This document shows, piece after piece, positions 10,763 to 21,660 of a DNA stretch of 64,000 nt. This DNA is from Ceratotherium simum simum (Eukaryota; Chordata; Mammalia; Perissodactyla; Rhinocerotidae), in NCBI RefSeq assembly GCF_000283155.1, contig NW_004454178.1:27420271-27484270 (forward strand), given 5' to 3'. The position numbers and the translations under genes were made by a program. Under the pieces are notes generated by a model that was not told the origin of the DNA, made no database searches, and saw only the letters and a list, made by a program, of their open reading frames with translations. Position 1 is the first letter of the stretch. The number at the start of each line of letters is the position of its first letter.

Positions 10763-11487
10763 CCCTGACCTCCCAGACACCACGATTGTGCCTTCTGTGG
10801 CCCGGGCCCGCCATGACTGCCTCGGCTCTGGCCGTGAGCTCCGCCCGGGCCCATGCGCCCCCCTGCAGGTTCTCCCGGGGACCTCCTCGTGGCCAGCCGG
10901 GGCCGGTGGCCCTGGTCCTCCCAGCTCTCTTGCACTGCAGGCCCTGGAGCGGCCAGCACACGCCACGCCCTCCCGTCTCAACACTGACTGCCGGGCGCTG
11001 CCCCTGGGGTGACGGCCCTGCAGTCCCACAGCGACCGCCACACTGTGCCTTATGTCTGCTGGGAGGCTGGGGCCTTGCTATCCCCACAGCATGCCTCCTC
11101 CCTGCGGAGCCCTGCACCCCGCCCGGGGTGGGCAGCCTTGGTGGCCCCTAGCAGAGAAGCAAGGACACAGACATGCCCTCAGTGTGGGGACAGGGGACAC
11201 TGGGGAGAGGGTGGACACACCTGGGGAGGGGCCCCCGGAAAGCCTTAGCCCCTCAGGGAACATGGGGTCCCGGGCCCCAGGAGGAATGGGACAGGACAGT
11301 CTGTCTGGTGGCTGCCCGGGGCCAGTGCAGCAATACCCCGCAGGGAAGGGGCAGGTGGCACTGGTGCTCTTTGTAGGCCCACCATGCTGGGAGAGGCCTG
11401 GGGACCCCGGCGGTCAGAGCTGGGCCACCCAGGGATGGCTGCGACGGGATCACCGTGATTGTCCCATTAAACCTCCACTCTGCAAAT
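10763..11487 (+). other. RNPEPL1: RNPEPL1 3' UTR with poly(A) signal
   Basis: Untranslated tail of the last exon. An ATTAAA hexamer at 11466-11471 is followed within 20 bases by the likely cleavage region (CTCTGCAAATGACC), so the transcript probably ends near 11,485-11,490. The exact cleavage base is inferred. Confidence 0.75.
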
Positions 11488-11489
11488 GA

Positions 11490-14400
11490 CCTCCCGGCCT
11501 GTTTGTCCTGACCGTGTCCTCTGCATCCACCCGGCTGCCCTGGGGTGGGGGCCAGGAGCTGGCCACAGCCCCATCCCCTGACATGCAGGCCTCTGGCCGC
11601 TCGCAGGGGAATACTGGATGGGGCCAAAGGGTCTTCCTCTACTCCAGCCACTCCTGGCAATCCTGGCTCTGCCCTGCAGCCCCAGGAGTTTGAGGACCAG
11701 CAGCAGGCTGTCCCTGCCCCCCCCCAGCCCCCTGGCCAGGCCTCTGGGGCCCACCCTGGACCCTCAAACATGCAAGCAAAGGAGGCCACTTCTCAGCACC
11801 CTTGCTCTGGGCCTTTCTCAGCAGGTAGCCCATCCCAAACTGGAGCAGAGGTGAGGGGCGGGCGAGTTGGGTCTTGGGTGATGGAGGTTGAGGGGCTGTG
11901 GACATCTGCTAGCACAGGTGCAGGAGAGGCTGTGGCTACAGGGGCGCTCAGAAGAGGGAGTGAGGCCAGGGACTTCACTTAGGGTGTCACCATGAAGGAT
12001 GGCTAAGCTGTGGGCAGTGGGAGTGATGCAGCCACTGAGTTTACAAAGGGCAGCATCCGGGCTCAGCGCCTCATGTCGCCCACGGGCTCAGGCCACAGGG
12101 CAGCGCCACCATTGTTATGGGTCACTGTGCCCATCAGTGCTGCAGGGTCTCATGCCAGGATTATGTGCCCTGGCCCCGAAGTGACACTGGGTAGACCCAG
12201 CCACAGGTCTCCAGTCTACAAAAGGGGCCAGAATGTGGGAGGACTGGCAATGGTGGGCCAGCAACCCTGGCGCTTCTGCTTCCAGCCCCCAGGTCACAAA
12301 TACCCCATTGCCTCTCCTTCCTGCACTCGAGGGAGTGCAGCTCTAGGAGATGGCCTGGTCCCCTCCGGTCGTGGTGTGAGCCCAAGCCCAGGGTCCCAGG
12401 TGACCTCCACAAATGAGGTCCGTGTGCCGTCCTTGCACCAGGGCCTAGTGGGGCTCCACTCAACCCAGAGACTTGGCAACTGGAAGGCCAGTCACCCACC
12501 CAACAGGGAACAGGGACAGGACTGCAGCAACATCCCTGCGGAAGGGGGAATGCGGGGGCACCAGCAGACCCTGCCCGACAGCAATCCGAGAGCCCTGCCA
12601 GGCGGGCACTGCCAGGGACCCCGCCCTGGGAGTGGGCACCCCGTCCAGGGCTCTCTGTGGCCCTCAGGAGGGTCCGTCTTCCTCTCTTCTTGGCCACACC
12701 TGAACACAGTGCTGACCAAGAAGCCCTCCTTGGGGGCTGAACTGCATTCTCACCTCTTCCCTGCCAAGGCTGTTTTCAATCTCTAGTCACAAACTTGGAG
12801 TCCTGCCCTCTTGGTTCCTTTGGCAGTTCAACTCGCTCACGATGCTGCAGTGGGCCTGCCGCCACGCCCACGGCGCCTTCCTGGGGTGCTGCTTAAATGT
12901 GCTCCTCAGCCTGCCCAGCCCCACCCTGCCTGCCTCCCTCGCAACGTGGGAAAGCTCAGAAGCAGCTCCCAGCAGTCATCCCCGGGGAGTGGCACCCACA
13001 TCCTTGATGTCGTCCTTGCCGCGGCCCGTCCTGGGTCTGCTCTCAGCCCCCTGAGCCCCTGCGTTCCTGGGCCCCGCTGTTCCTTTCCCTTCCAGCTTGC
13101 AAACCCAGCATATTTTTTTAGCCCATCTCTTCCTTGTTGTATCTTGCCAGACACAGCCTATGACCAGCACATGCTGCTAGTGTTTCCCAACCTCTTCCAC
13201 CAGACCTATGGGCTATTTCAGACATCATCTGCCTCGTGAGTCATCACCGCTGAGTTTTACCAAATGTTTTGCCGCTGCATAACCCAGCTTGCCAACATTC
13301 CAGCTTCCAGGAGTGGGCCACGGGCAGCCCCCAAGCCAACGGCACGCGGGTCCTGTGTTGTTTTGTTAGAGCAGCACCTCTCTTCTAGGGGCCCATTTCA
13401 TTACCACACAGTCTGAGTTATGCCCCAGCAACAAACTCTAAAATACCAACATTTTAAACCACCAGGGTTTATTTTTCATTGGGCTGCATGTCCACTTCAG
13501 GCCAGCGGTGTTGTGGGGTGGGCTTCCCATCCCTGTGGTTCCTCAGGAACCACACTGACTGACGGAGGAGACATCTCGAAGGTTCCAGGCACCTTGCCAG
13601 AGATAAATGAGAGCTGTGGAGGGGCTTACACTGGCGATCAGACACGCTGGAGGCCATGCACCACTTCTGTTCACACTGGCCCTGCACAACCACTCCCACT
13701 ACGTGCGTGGAAGTCGGGGACGGGGGAGGTTTGCCAACAGCAGTGATGACCACCATGAGCGCTGAGGGCAGAATGTTGGGAAAGAGCCACCATTTCCAGG
13801 ACAGAGAAGGGAGTAGTCAGGCAGGTAGGAGAGTGGTGTTGATGGAGCCAGGGCGGGGTGTGATGTCCAGAAAGGGGACGGGAGTGGCTACAAGCATCAG
13901 ATCTGCTGGGGCCAAGGAAGGTGGGGCCCTGATGAGAGAGGGCTTCCGTGAGGCAGGTTGGAGAGCTGAAGCCTGAGGCAAGGGGGTGAAGGAGACAGTG
14001 CATTTTCACATAGAGCCAGCAGTGCTCCAAGCCTCCCTCTGGGCCTTCGGGTCCAGGGAAGGGTGTCTGAGTCCCTTGGGCTATGTCCTGTGCAGTCCAG
14101 GCTTGTCCCCCAAGTGCTTCTCTCCCATCCCCCACTCTCACTGGGACCTCCTAAGGCCAGGTGCCTTGGGCAGAACCTCAGGGACCTTCAGATTAAAGAT
14201 AAGGCTCCATCACACACCCACCCACCCAGGAGAGCACCAAGTGAGTCAAAGAGCCAGCATGCTCGACAGACCAGAGCTACATCCAAGGAGGCAGCTGGGG
14301 GAGTGGTCAGCAGAGCACTGTACAGCACCTGGAATTAAAATCTCAGCAACATGGGGAAGGGGGATGAACCATCAAATGGGGACAGGCACCTGTGAGACAA

Positions 14401-15410
14401 CCGGGAGTTATGGAAAGAACCAGAGGCCTCGGAAATTTTTTTTAAGGGTAATCATTAAAATAAAAAATGAACACTCAGTCGAATGGTCACAATGAAGACG
14501 GGATTCATGGGCTAGAATATCAAGACCAGAGTCAGCAAAGGGATTTAGAAAGGGAAAGTATGCAGAAAGAGTTAAGCAGTAGAATTCACTGAAGACCTGG
14601 GGTTGTGGAGAGACAGATAAGGCCACACAAAGAAGTTCAAGTTGATCAAGGCATCCACGCTCTTAACGAGTCCTTCCTTCCATGCCAGGTCCTGCGCTGG
14701 CCTTCACCCACCGGGACTCCAGCCTCACTTCTTCGCCTGCCCCTCACCCCTCCTCCCCCATCAGACCCCACCGCCAGGCTGAGCTGCCCGCAGCAGCCAC
14801 GCCCTGGGCAGCCTACCAACCCATGCACCCATCCACGTGTTTCCCCAACACAGACTGTCCTCTTACTGAGAGGAATCTGATGTCAGCTGTTGAGGATTAT
14901 TTTTTCACTTTCTCTCTAAGTAATCACCTGGCCAGACCCAGGGAGAACTGAAGCCCAACAGCAGGGAAATGGCCGCTGACCGTGGGCTCAGCAAGGCTGT
15001 CCGCAACGCCGCCAGCCCAGCACAGCATCTGGGGGGCTTTTTCATAGGCACAGGGCAGTGTGCTGGGGAGATCACCCACCCAGGCCCAGATAAACATCTC
15101 CTTGTTCAAAAATGAATGAGCTGACAGAAAAAGACTCCACAATCTGAATATGACACCCCCGAGGCAGAGAATAAATAGCTCACATCTGAAATACGCTCAC
15201 CTCAGAGGACTGAGGGCAGCTGTGGAAATTATCTGCACCGTGTTCATTATAAAACTTAAGAACACATGACCATTTTGGAGCAATAGTTAGGGAAAAAAAT
15301 TCCTATAAGGAGCATGTATTATTTTTATAATGGGGTTAAAAAAAAACCCAAAACTTAATCTAAAACAGCACCCAAAAAGAATCCACTCCTTCTGTCAGTG
15401 AGCAGAGTGA
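11490..15410. other. Intergenic stretch downstream of RNPEPL1
   Basis: No exon with recognisable protein similarity. About 13,240-13,720 looks like an old, diverged interspersed repeat of unassigned family. The remaining sequence appears unique. Short open frames here lack known domains and flanking gene signals. Confidence 0.55.
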
Positions 15411-15414
15411 ACTA

Positions 15415-15560
15415 GGTCTGCCTGGTTTGGGAATGCTGGCTGTGTCCCACCTACAGCTGTGTGGTGCTGGGCTGCCCCCTCCTCCCTTTGAAGCTTCATT
15501 CATAAAATGGGACAGCAGTACCTATCTCTGGGATGTGTGAGGACCATACAAATTCAACGT
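15415..15560 (+). repeat. MIR SINE
   Basis: Diverged but readable MIR core: GTCTGCCTGGTTTGGGAATG, then CTTCATTCATAAAATGGGACAGCAGTACCTA and TGTGTGAGGACCATACA, in the family's order. Confidence 0.65.
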
Positions 15561-15844
15561 CTTACCGTGTTTCCAATGAGTTTTGACCCTTCGAGCCCTT
15601 AGGGGTGGAACTCACTTCACTTCTCTTGGAGAACTGTGGTGCCAGGAAAGACCAAGATGGTCCCTGTTCCAGCCCTGCCTGGGATGATTCCTTTACCTGG
15701 AACCTTCAGGCCAGGGAAGGGGAGAGACCCAAGCTTCCAGATCCCCACTTCCACTTCACCCCAGTGAGATGATCCCATGGAGGAGCATTCCACATTTGTG
15801 GCTCTCGCTGACCACGCCCCTCGGCCCAGAACCAGCCATGCACT

Positions 15845-15990
15845 TTGCATCATTTCTCATTTAATCCTCATGACTGTCCTGGGTCCTCTGTACCACGGGG
15901 GTTGTAGGTGAGGAGACAGAAGCTCAGAGAGCGGCCAGGACACCTGACCAGCAGGACCAGGTTTCCAGTAGATTCTTGCTCAGATGACTT
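15845..15990 (-). repeat. MIR SINE
   Basis: Antisense MIR: CATTTAATCCTCATGACTGTCCT followed by TGAGGAGACAGAAGCTCAGAGAG, the reverse order of the MIR core. Confidence 0.65.
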
Positions 15991-16645
15991 CAGAGCACTC
16001 TGGGGCCCTGGGCTGCTGCTCTAGATACCTCCTGGATCTGCTGGGGCTCCTGCCATCTCAGTGCTCAGAGGGCATAGTTAGCTCCGGGATGTGTGCACTG
16101 GCAGCTGGTCCTACGGGCCCAGGACCTTGCTAAGGTGGCAGACCCCGTGGTTAAGACAGAGCTTGCCTCCCACCTGCCCCAGCCCCTCATGAGAATCTCG
16201 GCGAGAAGGCCTTGCTCAGAGGGATATGCACCCCGTTGCCCGCAGGCCCAGGACAATGGGCTTGCTCTCTGGCTGCTGGAGGATGGGGGACAGGCCTGAA
16301 ACTGCTCTGCATTTCAGACTTGTCAGTGTAACTGAGAACGTGCCTAACCCCAGTCGGCATCCAGGCCTTTTCCTGAACAAAGTCTATTTTCTCACTATGA
16401 GTCCCACAAGCTTCCTAGACCGCCTGAGTCTAAAGCCAGTTCTTCCAATTCCACAGGGCCCCCAGGCTGTCTCACTTGGTGCCACTGTCCTGTGGCACCC
16501 TCCTTCTTTGTGACTCACATGACTAGTCACCAAGCGCCTTCTAAGAAACTAGATCGTTCTCCACTGCTGGTTCAAAATCTGGTTCCCTCCCACCCCAGCC
16601 TCAAAGACCTACTTCTGAGCCCACAGCATAGTGAATAATCTTTTA

Positions 16646-16889
16646 TTTTTTTTATTTTTATTTTTTTGTGAGGAAGATCAGCCCTAAGCTAACATCCATG
16701 CTAATCCTCCTCTTTTTGCTGAGGAAGACTGGCCCTGGGCTAACATCCGTGCCCATCTTCCTCCACTTTATATGCGATGCCGCTGCAGCATGGCCTGACA
16801 AGCGGTGCGTGGGTGCACGCCCAGGATCCAAACCCAATCGATAGCCACCCAGGATCCGAACCCAATCGATAGCCACGGGGCCAGCCCTC
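16646..16889 (-). mobile_element. ERE-type SINE (perissodactyl), antisense
   Basis: The + strand reads from the A-tail complement (TTTTTTGTGAGGAAGATCAG) through the characteristic CTAACATCC blocks to the head complement CCACGGGGCCAGCCC. Flanked by an imperfect 14-bp target-site duplication, TGAATAATCTTTTA at 16632-16645 and TGAATGATCTTTTA at 16890-16903. A 28-bp segment near the tRNA-like head is tandemly duplicated (see findings). Confidence 0.9.
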
Positions 16890-17092
16890 TGAATGATCTT
16901 TTACAGTGCAAATGTGCCGTCTGCCTCCACTCTCTTAAAGCCCCAGGTGGTTTGTCACCTCTGACCAGGTCAGAGCCCTGGGCTGGGCCCTCCCTGGAGG
17001 GTACTGCCACACCCTCACCACGCTCCTGGGCTCCCAAGCTGTTACTTTCCTGTACAGGTCTCTCTCATCTCACCTCTCAGGGCCCGAGGGGG

Positions 17093-18098
17093 TCCTAAAA
17101 TACCTCCACAAATTCTTTGATACTCCTCCACCCAAAAGGTGGAGATTAACACCTCTCCCCTTAAGTGTGGGCTGGACTTAGTGACTCACTTGCAATAAAT
17201 GGTATGTTGCAGAAACAATGGAGGTGACACCCCAGGTGGGTCATAGAACACACTGCAGCTTCCATGCTCCCTTTCTCTTGGATCACCCCCTGCCACATTG
17301 TGAGGACACTCAAGTAGCTTCATGGAGGTCCACCCCACAAGAAATTGGGGCCTCCTGGGAGCTTAGAAGTGGGTCTTCCAGGCCTAGCCAGCCTGCTGAC
17401 CGACATTTTGACGGCAATCTCCCAGAAGACTCTGAGCCAGAACCACCCACCTGCATCGCTGCCACATTCCTGACCCAGTGTAACCGAGCAAAAAGGGGCT
17501 TGTTCTGCCCGCCGAAATCCAGTGTCCATCAAACTGCACAGTCGGTGGTTGAGAAAGGAAAATTTATATGATTAGCTAGCATAATTGGAAGATGGCGGAC
17601 TAGTGTCCTGAAGAACCATCTTAAAGTCATACAGAACCTTGAGGCAGTTATATAGGGGAAATGGGCAGGGAAAGAGGGGTTTAGGGATGTGGATCATCTG
17701 GTGTGATGAACTTCAAGGCACCTAATTATCATTTGTGACGGGTAACAACAGAGTTTTTCTTTCTGGAGGTCATCATGTTCCTGGGGAACTCAGAGAACAA
17801 AATTATCCTTATCACAGCTGATAACTAAGCAAGAGTGACAGAACTAGCAGATCATGTATTTTGCAAAAGTGAGAGGTGCTTAATCATCTAGGCTACGTGC
17901 AGGCTAGAATGTATTCTCAGAGACTAGTGAGTCAGGGTCACAGTTACAGCATTGCTTCCTTTCCCTAAGATGGCTTCCCTCATGCCAACCTAAGATCTAG
18001 CTGTTACAACACAAGATGTGACATCATAAATACCTGTCTTTTTAAGTTGCTAAGTTTTGGGGCAATTTCTTACACAGTAGTAGGTAATCAATACTGGG
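17093..18098 (+). mobile_element. MaLR-type LTR, split by a younger LTR
   Basis: The left part (about 17093-17478) starts at CTCCACAAATTCTTTGATACTCC and the right part (about 18009-18098) ends in CTAAGTTTTGGGGCAATTTC followed by AGTAGGTAATCAATAC. These fit the two ends of one mammalian MLT1-like LTR in + orientation. They are separated by about 530 bp of unrelated sequence. Confidence 0.65.
17479..18008. mobile_element. LTR inserted into the MLT1-like LTR
   Basis: About 530 bp with terminal TGTAAC...GTTACA, an inverted TG...CA pair typical of LTR ends, exactly filling the gap in the older LTR. It is probably a solo LTR of an equid endogenous retrovirus. No clear target duplication is visible, and the orientation is uncertain because both ends satisfy TG...CA. 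Confidence 0.5.
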
Positions 18099-18099
18099 T

Positions 18100-20800
18100 C
18101 TCTGCATTATGTCTGTAATACTGAAGCAAAAGACCCAACTCAAAATTACTAAAACTGCATCTCTTATCTCCTATGACCAGTCAGTCCCAAGGTGGGCGAC
18201 TCTAAGACCGACCAATTCAGGGGCTCTGCAACATCACCAGAGACCCAGGCTCTTTCTCTTTCTGCTCTGGATTCTCGGCATATTGGCCTTTGTCCTCTGG
18301 TTTGTCCCCTTGTGATCACAAGCTTACTGCAGCAGTTGCTGGTCCACATGCCCACATGCTGACCTCCAAAGGCTGGCTGCAAGAGAACCCCCCAGCCTCC
18401 TGCTTTTTGTGGATAGGGGGAAAGTTCCCCAGTGGACCTCAGCCGACTGCTTCTTGTGCCCCATTGCCTGGAACTGGGGCACATATCCCTTTCTAAAACT
18501 TCTGACTTTGGAGCTAGGAGAAGTCCAGACTCCCCAGATGACTTCAGCTGCAGCAAATAAACAGAATCAAAACCAGGGATCTCGTGAGGGAGGCAGGAGC
18601 GGCTGTGTGGGGATCCTAGGGAATGTGGCAGTCTGCGAACCCAGGGTGAGCCCTCGCCCAGTACACCTCCTTCTTTCTCTACCAGCTAGTGCCGCTGTCC
18701 CTTCACCTGGGGCGCCTCAGCTCTCCCCTCCCCACCTCCACCTAATTCTGGGTGGTTTGTGGGCAGGACACTGGTTTCCAATCTCTGCATCCCCATAAGA
18801 AAGCAGTGCTTGGCACAGAGAAGTGCCTGGTTACTGCCCACTCAACAAACGGAGGAGAGATGTGGGGGTTCAGAACAGAGCCCACCTGGCTGGGAAGTCA
18901 GGGAACATCCCTGGAAAAACAAAGGCATCATCCAGGCAGAACAAGCGTGAGCAAAGCCATGGAGCACAAGGACTCCAGAGCGGTGATAACTGAGGCGCGG
19001 GGGGCACAAATGATTGGGGTGGAGGGAGGACAGGCAGAGTTCAGATTCCACAGGGCCTGGAGCACTCACAGGCTTGGGAAAGGAAGCAGGTAGGTATGTG
19101 TTGTATATAGTCCAATGATCGGCTGCAGTGGGGTCAGTGGGTAGACCACTCCTGCCTGAGGGCTAGGAGAAAGCTGGCCTTCATCCTCCCGTAACCCTCA
19201 AACAGCACTGTGACGGGAGGTGGTGTTCCCTCCTTACAGGCAGGTCCTGAGACTCAGACTTCCAGTAACTGCCTCAGTCCCGGGGCCTGCAGCTACGGAG
19301 GCTGGGGTCATGAACCAGCTGCCTCCAGAATACCTTCCTGTCCCACCACCCTAGGCTGCTTCCAACTCCTCCTGGCACCCCAGGAGCCAGAGGCCCCACT
19401 CTGTGCTGGGCTGGGGGCAGGCCCAGGAGGGAGAGGGGTCTGTACTCCTAATTGGCTGAGGGAGCATCTCTGCACCCCCAGAGTGGGGGATGGGACCACA
19501 GGGCATATGGGGTAGGGGTGGCACAGGAGGAGCTATGCCAGGCAGGCGAACAGGAGAGCTGCTCTAATGCCATCTCAGTGTTGGTGAGCACATCCCTGCA
19601 GGCCTGGGCTGCTGCCTACCCAGCACCAGCTTCTCCTGGCCCCTTCTCTGGGCATGGGCCCAACCCTGGACACTGAAGTGTCCACAGGAAGCTGCCTGCT
19701 TTCCAGAGCTTGCAAGCCTGGGTGGGTGGGACAGCAAAGGCCCCCACTTAGAGTCCAGCTCCTGGGCAGGCCCCAGCCCCGCTGCTAACCCATATGTGTT
19801 ACCTGGGGCAGACCAGTTGTCCAGCACCCCAGGGCAGGGAAGACATTTGTCTCTTACTCCTTCAGGACCCTGTGTGAAGCAGAGCCCAGGCCCTTCCTGA
19901 TTCCTTTCAGCTGCAGTGCAGCCTCCAGTGTGCCGAGGAGTCAGAAACATCTTCCGGCAGAGCTAGCACCATGGGGGTGCTGAATGGTCACCACGTCAGC
20001 CCTGGCATCCCAGAGACAGGAATTGGGCTATGTTGGTTACTCCCTCTTCTAGGATCTCAGCAGACATGAGCACCCAAACTAGGGGGCTGAGGCCTGGTGG
20101 GGTCAAGATAGCACAAGATAATGCCACTACTAGCAGCCGTTACTCATGCAGACCCTGCCCGGTCTCTCAGAGGGAGTAGATGAAGCTGTCACAGAAACCT
20201 GGCTCCTGAGCAAGCAGAATGTCAGGGGCAGGGCTCTTGGATCAGACTCAGTTTCCCTTCCAGCAGGCGGGACTTTTTGGATCTGACTGCCCTTCATATC
20301 TGGAGGCTGGGTAGAAGCAGCCCAGGGATGCAAAACCTGAGAAGCCCTAATAGATGGCAGAAAGCTGTCCTAGAAGGGTTGGGGCCCCGTTCTCCTCCCC
20401 TGCCTGACCACAGTGAAGCAGGCGTGGAGGGGCAGGCAGAGAACAAGCCTCTGGCTGGCCGCCTTCCTTCCTGGGAATGGGAATGGGGAAGGACATGTCC
20501 TGGAGCAAGAGTGAATTCTTGAGCAGGTCCCGAAACCACTGTCCTCACCGAGCCGCGGCACTGAGCGGCCACGAGCTATAACCGCACGTCCAGCAGGGCA
20601 GGGTCCAGCCTACCAGGACCAGATGCCCGGCCACCTGGGGACCAGGAGGATGCCGCAGCGTCATCCCACGCCCCGCTCAGGACCCAGCACGTCCGATACC
20701 AGACAGCCTGGAGATAGCTCCCAGGCCCGGGAAAGCCCTCCCCCGGCCGTCTCCTCCCCCAGGACCCAGGACACTACCACAACCGCCCGAATACCATGCT
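18100..20800. other. Intergenic stretch upstream of the CAPN10 island
   Basis: No coding exon recognised. A probable antisense MIR lies at about 19175-19300 (CTTCATCCTCCCGTAACCCT then CTTACAGGCAGGTCCTGAGACTCAGA). About 18,900-19,030 resembles another old repeat. CpG density rises from about 20,550 towards the CAPN10 promoter. Confidence 0.5.
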
Positions 20801-20839
20801 GGCTCCGGAAGGCTCACGACGCCCCTTCCCAAGCAACTC

Positions 20840-21660
20840 CCATTGGCTCCTCCCACACCAGGCGGCCGGGCTTGCCGCGCGCCGGAAGGAGAGGCGCATG
20901 CTGGGAGGCAGCGCTGCATGTTGAAACTTGTAGTCCGCAACCCGACCTCGGCAGAGGCGGCCTGTCAGTTCCTTCAACCCCAAAAGCCCGCGAGTCCAAG
21001 CGACCCGACGCCCTGGCCCGAGGCACCTCGGCCCGAGGACAAGACGCCAGCGACCTTCCAGTATGAGCCTCGGTTCGGAAGCAGAGTTGCAGCCGGGTCG
21101 ACGGCACTGCCTCGCGATAGCAGAGCTCGGGAGCCACGCCCCTTGGGGCGGGGAATCCGGCCCGACTTCCCAACCCTCGTGTGCGATTGGGCCGTTCTGT
21201 CACGTGACTCGGATCACCGCGTCTGGTTGGCTGCAGCCTGGGACCCTCCCCCGGCGGTTACCGGGGCGACAGAGCTGGCGGCGCGCGGGCCGGGTCTTTA
21301 CTGCCAGTACCGTGAGGCTAGAGGGCCCGGCCGGGCGGGGGAGCGTCGGGCAGGCCAGGGACGCGGGCCCACCTGCCCTCCCTCCGGGCTGCGCGCCCCT
21401 CGGCCGCGCTCGGCGCCGGGGCGCGGGCTGCATGGGAGCCCCGGGCGCTCAAGATGCGGGCGCCGGCCAGGGAGCTCTTCCGGGACGCCTCTTTCCCCGC
21501 CTCGGACTCCTCGCTGTTCTCCAGCTTCTCCACGCCGCTGGCCCAGTTCCGGGAGGACATCACTTGGAGGCGTCCCCAGGTGGGGCGCGAGCCGGGTCTT
21601 TAGACGCTGCTTCCTGCCCGGGTGCGAGCGCGGGGACCGAGCCAGAGCGGCGGGAGGGGG
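20840..21660. promoter_or_regulatory. CAPN10 CpG island and promoter, possibly bidirectional
   Basis: Dense CpG run around the CAPN10 first exon with no TATA box. Visible elements: an ETS-like CCGGAAG at 20882-20888; a GCATGCTGGGA at 20896-20906 with TTGTAGT at 20928-20934, the two halves of a ZNF143-type motif at unusual spacing; inverted CCAAT boxes (ATTGG) near 20,838 and 21,185; and a perfect 10-bp palindrome GTCACGTGAC (21199-21208), an E-box of the USF/TFEB type. The transcription start is inferred to lie between about 21,210 and 21,430. Confidence 0.75.
21454..21579 (+). CDS. CAPN10: CAPN10 exon 1 coding part
   Basis: Residues 1-42, [20 protein letters not shown] through [10 protein letters not shown]. 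The short N-terminal tail lacks a few residues that I recall between MRA and PARELF in the human protein. Donor GTGGGG, phase 0. Another ATG at 21432 lies upstream in a different frame. Confidence 0.95.
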
